Below, in pieces: positions 62,511 through 64,000 of a DNA stretch of 64,000 nucleotides (the stretch's first letter is position 1; each line of letters starts with the position of its first letter). The notes under the pieces are model-generated. The model had not been told where the DNA came from. It searched no databases and saw only the letters and a program-made list of their open reading frames with translations. A program made the translations under genes and the position numbers. The DNA lies in the NCBI RefSeq assembly GCF_009928525.1, contig NZ_JAABOK010000004.1:341922-405921 (forward strand), written 5' to 3'. Source of the DNA: Chitinophaga solisilvae (GTDB lineage: Bacteria > Bacteroidota > Bacteroidia > Chitinophagales > Chitinophagaceae).

Positions 62511-64000
62511 CTATCTCACCAGCAGGATGTAACCTTTGTAATCCTGGAGATTTCCGTCGGGTAATCTCAGTTTAAGTATATAGAAGTAAGTGCCTTCATT
62601 CAGGTTGTACCCATCCCACTGATTGTTGTAGTTGTTATGCTGATATACCTGGTTACCCCAGCGGTTGAACAATATGAGCTGAGATCCGGGGTAGTTTTCA
62701 ATGCCTTTAATGGTAAATCTGTCATTTTTTCCATCGCCGTTAGGGGTGATTACATTGGGGATGAAAATGCCGGAGATGATTTTTTTATCTGTTGCCGAAT
62801 TATTGTTAGTGTTATTGTCAGGTTCTCTGGAATTGATGGAGGCGGTGTTGGAAACAGCGCCTATTTCCAGTGCCTGTACGGTCAGTGTGAGGCTGGCGGT
62901 GGTATTGCCGGGCATTGCGCCTATAATCCAGGTGAGTATATGTGACACCTGGTCGTATTGTACTGTTCCGGTTGTTACACGGGCCTGCTGGTATTGTACG
63001 GATACAGGCAGTCTGTCGGTTACCGTAACGCCGGTTGCACCGGTGTTACGCAGGTTGGTGGCAATGATAGTGTAATCAAAGGACTCTCTGGAGCCTGTAG
63101 TTTTATTTTCTGATTTTTTAGAGATGCTGAGATCTACGGTACCAGCTATCACGCGGATGGTAAAGGTGATGCTGCCGGTGCATTGCTGCTGATCAGTGTA
63201 GGTGTAAGTAATGGTATGGTTGCCTTCTCCGCTGGTGGACGGATTAAAGAAGTAGCTGTTTCCGGAACTGGTTACACCGTTGCCGCTGAATATGCCACCT
63301 GCGGGGGTCGCCATCAGCTGACGGGGAGCTTCCTGTACGGTCATATCCGCTATGCTGCTGAGGAGTGTTATTTCGGGTAACGGATGAACTGTTATAGTCA
63401 ACGGAGCGCGTCTGCTTTCGCAGCCGGCGTCATTAGTTTGTGTTGCCAGGTAGATGAAGCTGCCGGCAGTTGCTGTAGACGGTGTAGGTGCAGCGGGAAG
63501 CGGGATGGTTGCCTGTTCGCTGGTATACCAGCGGATACGTTGACCGGTAGCTGTTAGCGGGTTCGCGGCCGCTCCCAGGCAGTAGTCTAAATTACGTACT
63601 ACAGGTGGTGAAGGAATATCAGGTGATGGATTAATCCGAGTACTGGTGGCAGGGGAGATACATCCTGCAGCATTTTTTACAGTCACCTGGTAAGAACCGC
63701 TTGCCGCAGTAAATGTAGCTGCTTGTTGGTAATTGGTGCCATCAATGGAGTAGGTGAGGCTTTCTCCCAGTGGCGCGGTGATGGTAATCGTTCCGTTAGC
63801 ATTTGCACATGTCGGTTGTGTAACATTCACCGTAGGTGCAGCCGGTGTTTGTGGTTGCGGGTTCACAACCGCATTGGTAGCTGCAGATACGCAGCCCGCT
63901 GTATTCTTCACGGTCACCTGATAAGAACCGCCTATCGCAGTAAATGTAGCCGCCTGTTGGTAATTGGTGCCATCAATGGAGTAGGTAAGGCTTTCACCCA
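62511..64000 (-). CDS. C-terminal part of a large surface protein: SprB-like repeats, DUF11 domain, CHU_C end (5' truncated by window edge)
   Basis: The frame is open to base 64000, so the N-terminus lies outside. Visible from the edge: at least two copies of a roughly 77-residue repeat (SYQVTVKNAAGC ... LTYSIDGTNYQQAATFTA) of the SprB-repeat kind; a region with YTSEQATIPLPAAPT resembling Ig-like surface repeats; a DUF11 domain (VDLSISKKSENKTTGSRE ... GVTVTDRLP); and a CHU_C/type B T9SS C-terminus (PNVITPNGDGKNDRF, LFNRWGNQVYQ, WDGYNLNEGTYFYIL). Such proteins are surface adhesins linked to gliding or attachment. The DNA repeat unit is about 231 bp (near 63700 and 63935). Confidence 0.88.
   Translation of the reverse strand, partial: GESLTYSIDGTNYQQAATFTAIGGSYQVTVKNTAGCVSAATNAVVNPQPQTPAAPTVNVTQPTCANANGTITITAPLGESLTYSIDGTNYQQAATFTAASGSYQVTVKNAAGCISPATSTRINPSPDIPSPPVVRNLDYCLGAAANPLTATGQRIRWYTSEQATIPLPAAPTPSTATAGSFIYLATQTNDAGCESRRAPLTITVHPLPEITLLSSIADMTVQEAPRQLMATPAGGIFSGNGVTSSGNSYFFNPSTSGEGNHTITYTYTDQQQCTGSITFTIRVIAGTVDLSISKKSENKTTGSRESFDYTIIATNLRNTGATGVTVTDRLPVSVQYQQARVTTGTVQYDQVSHILTWIIGAMPGNTTASLTLTVQALEIGAVSNTASINSREPDNNTNNNSATDKKIISGIFIPNVITPNGDGKNDRFTIKGIENYPGSQLILFNRWGNQVYQHNNYNNQWDGYNLNEGTYFYILKLRLPDGNLQDYKGYILLVR

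Overview
The window looks like a piece of a Bacteroidota chromosome, most likely from a Chitinophaga-type soil bacterium (family Chitinophagaceae). The grounds are two SusC/SusD outer-membrane import loci each driven by an ECF sigma/FecR pair, type IX secretion C-terminal domains, CHU_C/gliding-type C-termini, AT-rich start regions without Shine-Dalgarno sequences, and TTTG / TAnnTTTG promoters. The genus is inference; the phylum is well supported.

Region 1 (1-1359): the 3' end of a plus-strand gene encoding a thioester-reductase domain, then a small DUF1508 (YegP-like) gene flanked by an inverted pair of homologous palindromic elements. Region 2 (1360-29568, minus strand): one tightly packed eight-gene NRPS/PKS operon. 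In transcription order it holds a three-module NRPS, a 3-hydroxyacyl dehydrogenase, a stand-alone ACP, an acyl-CoA dehydrogenase, a KASIII-like protein, an FkbH-like protein, a KS-degenerate AT-carrier-C protein and a three-module NRPS ending in a thioesterase. The four FkbH/ACP/dehydrogenase genes match the hydroxymalonyl-ACP (methoxymalonyl minus methyltransferase) pathway. Specificity residues read by eye give Thr, Thr, unknown, [hydroxylated C2 ketide], unknown, Orn, unknown. The AT of the only PKS module has lost its active-site serine, and the KASIII-like enzyme, whose catalytic region is altered, is the best local candidate to deliver the extender unit.

Region 3 (about 29.6-42.97 kb): a 1-kb non-coding stretch, a small exported protein, then sigma-FecR-SusC-SusD-TlpA and a secreted family-8-type polysaccharide lyase. 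A minus-strand promoter and intrinsic terminator between fecR and susC predict a roughly 70-nt antisense RNA. Region 4 (43.0-53.3 kb): exonuclease III, then a second sigma-FecR-SusC-SusD-lipoprotein-TlpA locus with a matching minus-strand terminator ahead of susC. Region 5 (53.3-58.6 kb): a divergent HxlR regulator/SDR pair, an apparently orphan lanthipeptide-type precursor enclosed by a perfect 38-bp inverted repeat, a DUF3592 membrane protein, a small hypothetical gene, and an exported amidase-like plus GH25 lysozyme pair. Region 6 (58.6-64 kb): a 1.1-kb gene-free stretch, two exported T9SS/CHU_C-type proteins, and the C-terminal part of a large repeat-containing CHU_C surface protein that runs off the right edge.

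A genome-scale oddity runs through the window: at least eleven intergenic palindromic or half-palindromic elements built from a few AT-rich words (AATTACG heptamers; ATTTGAGATTTGGTT; GGATTTTGAAATT) around variable GC-richer centres, several sharing the core AAATGCAGCG.
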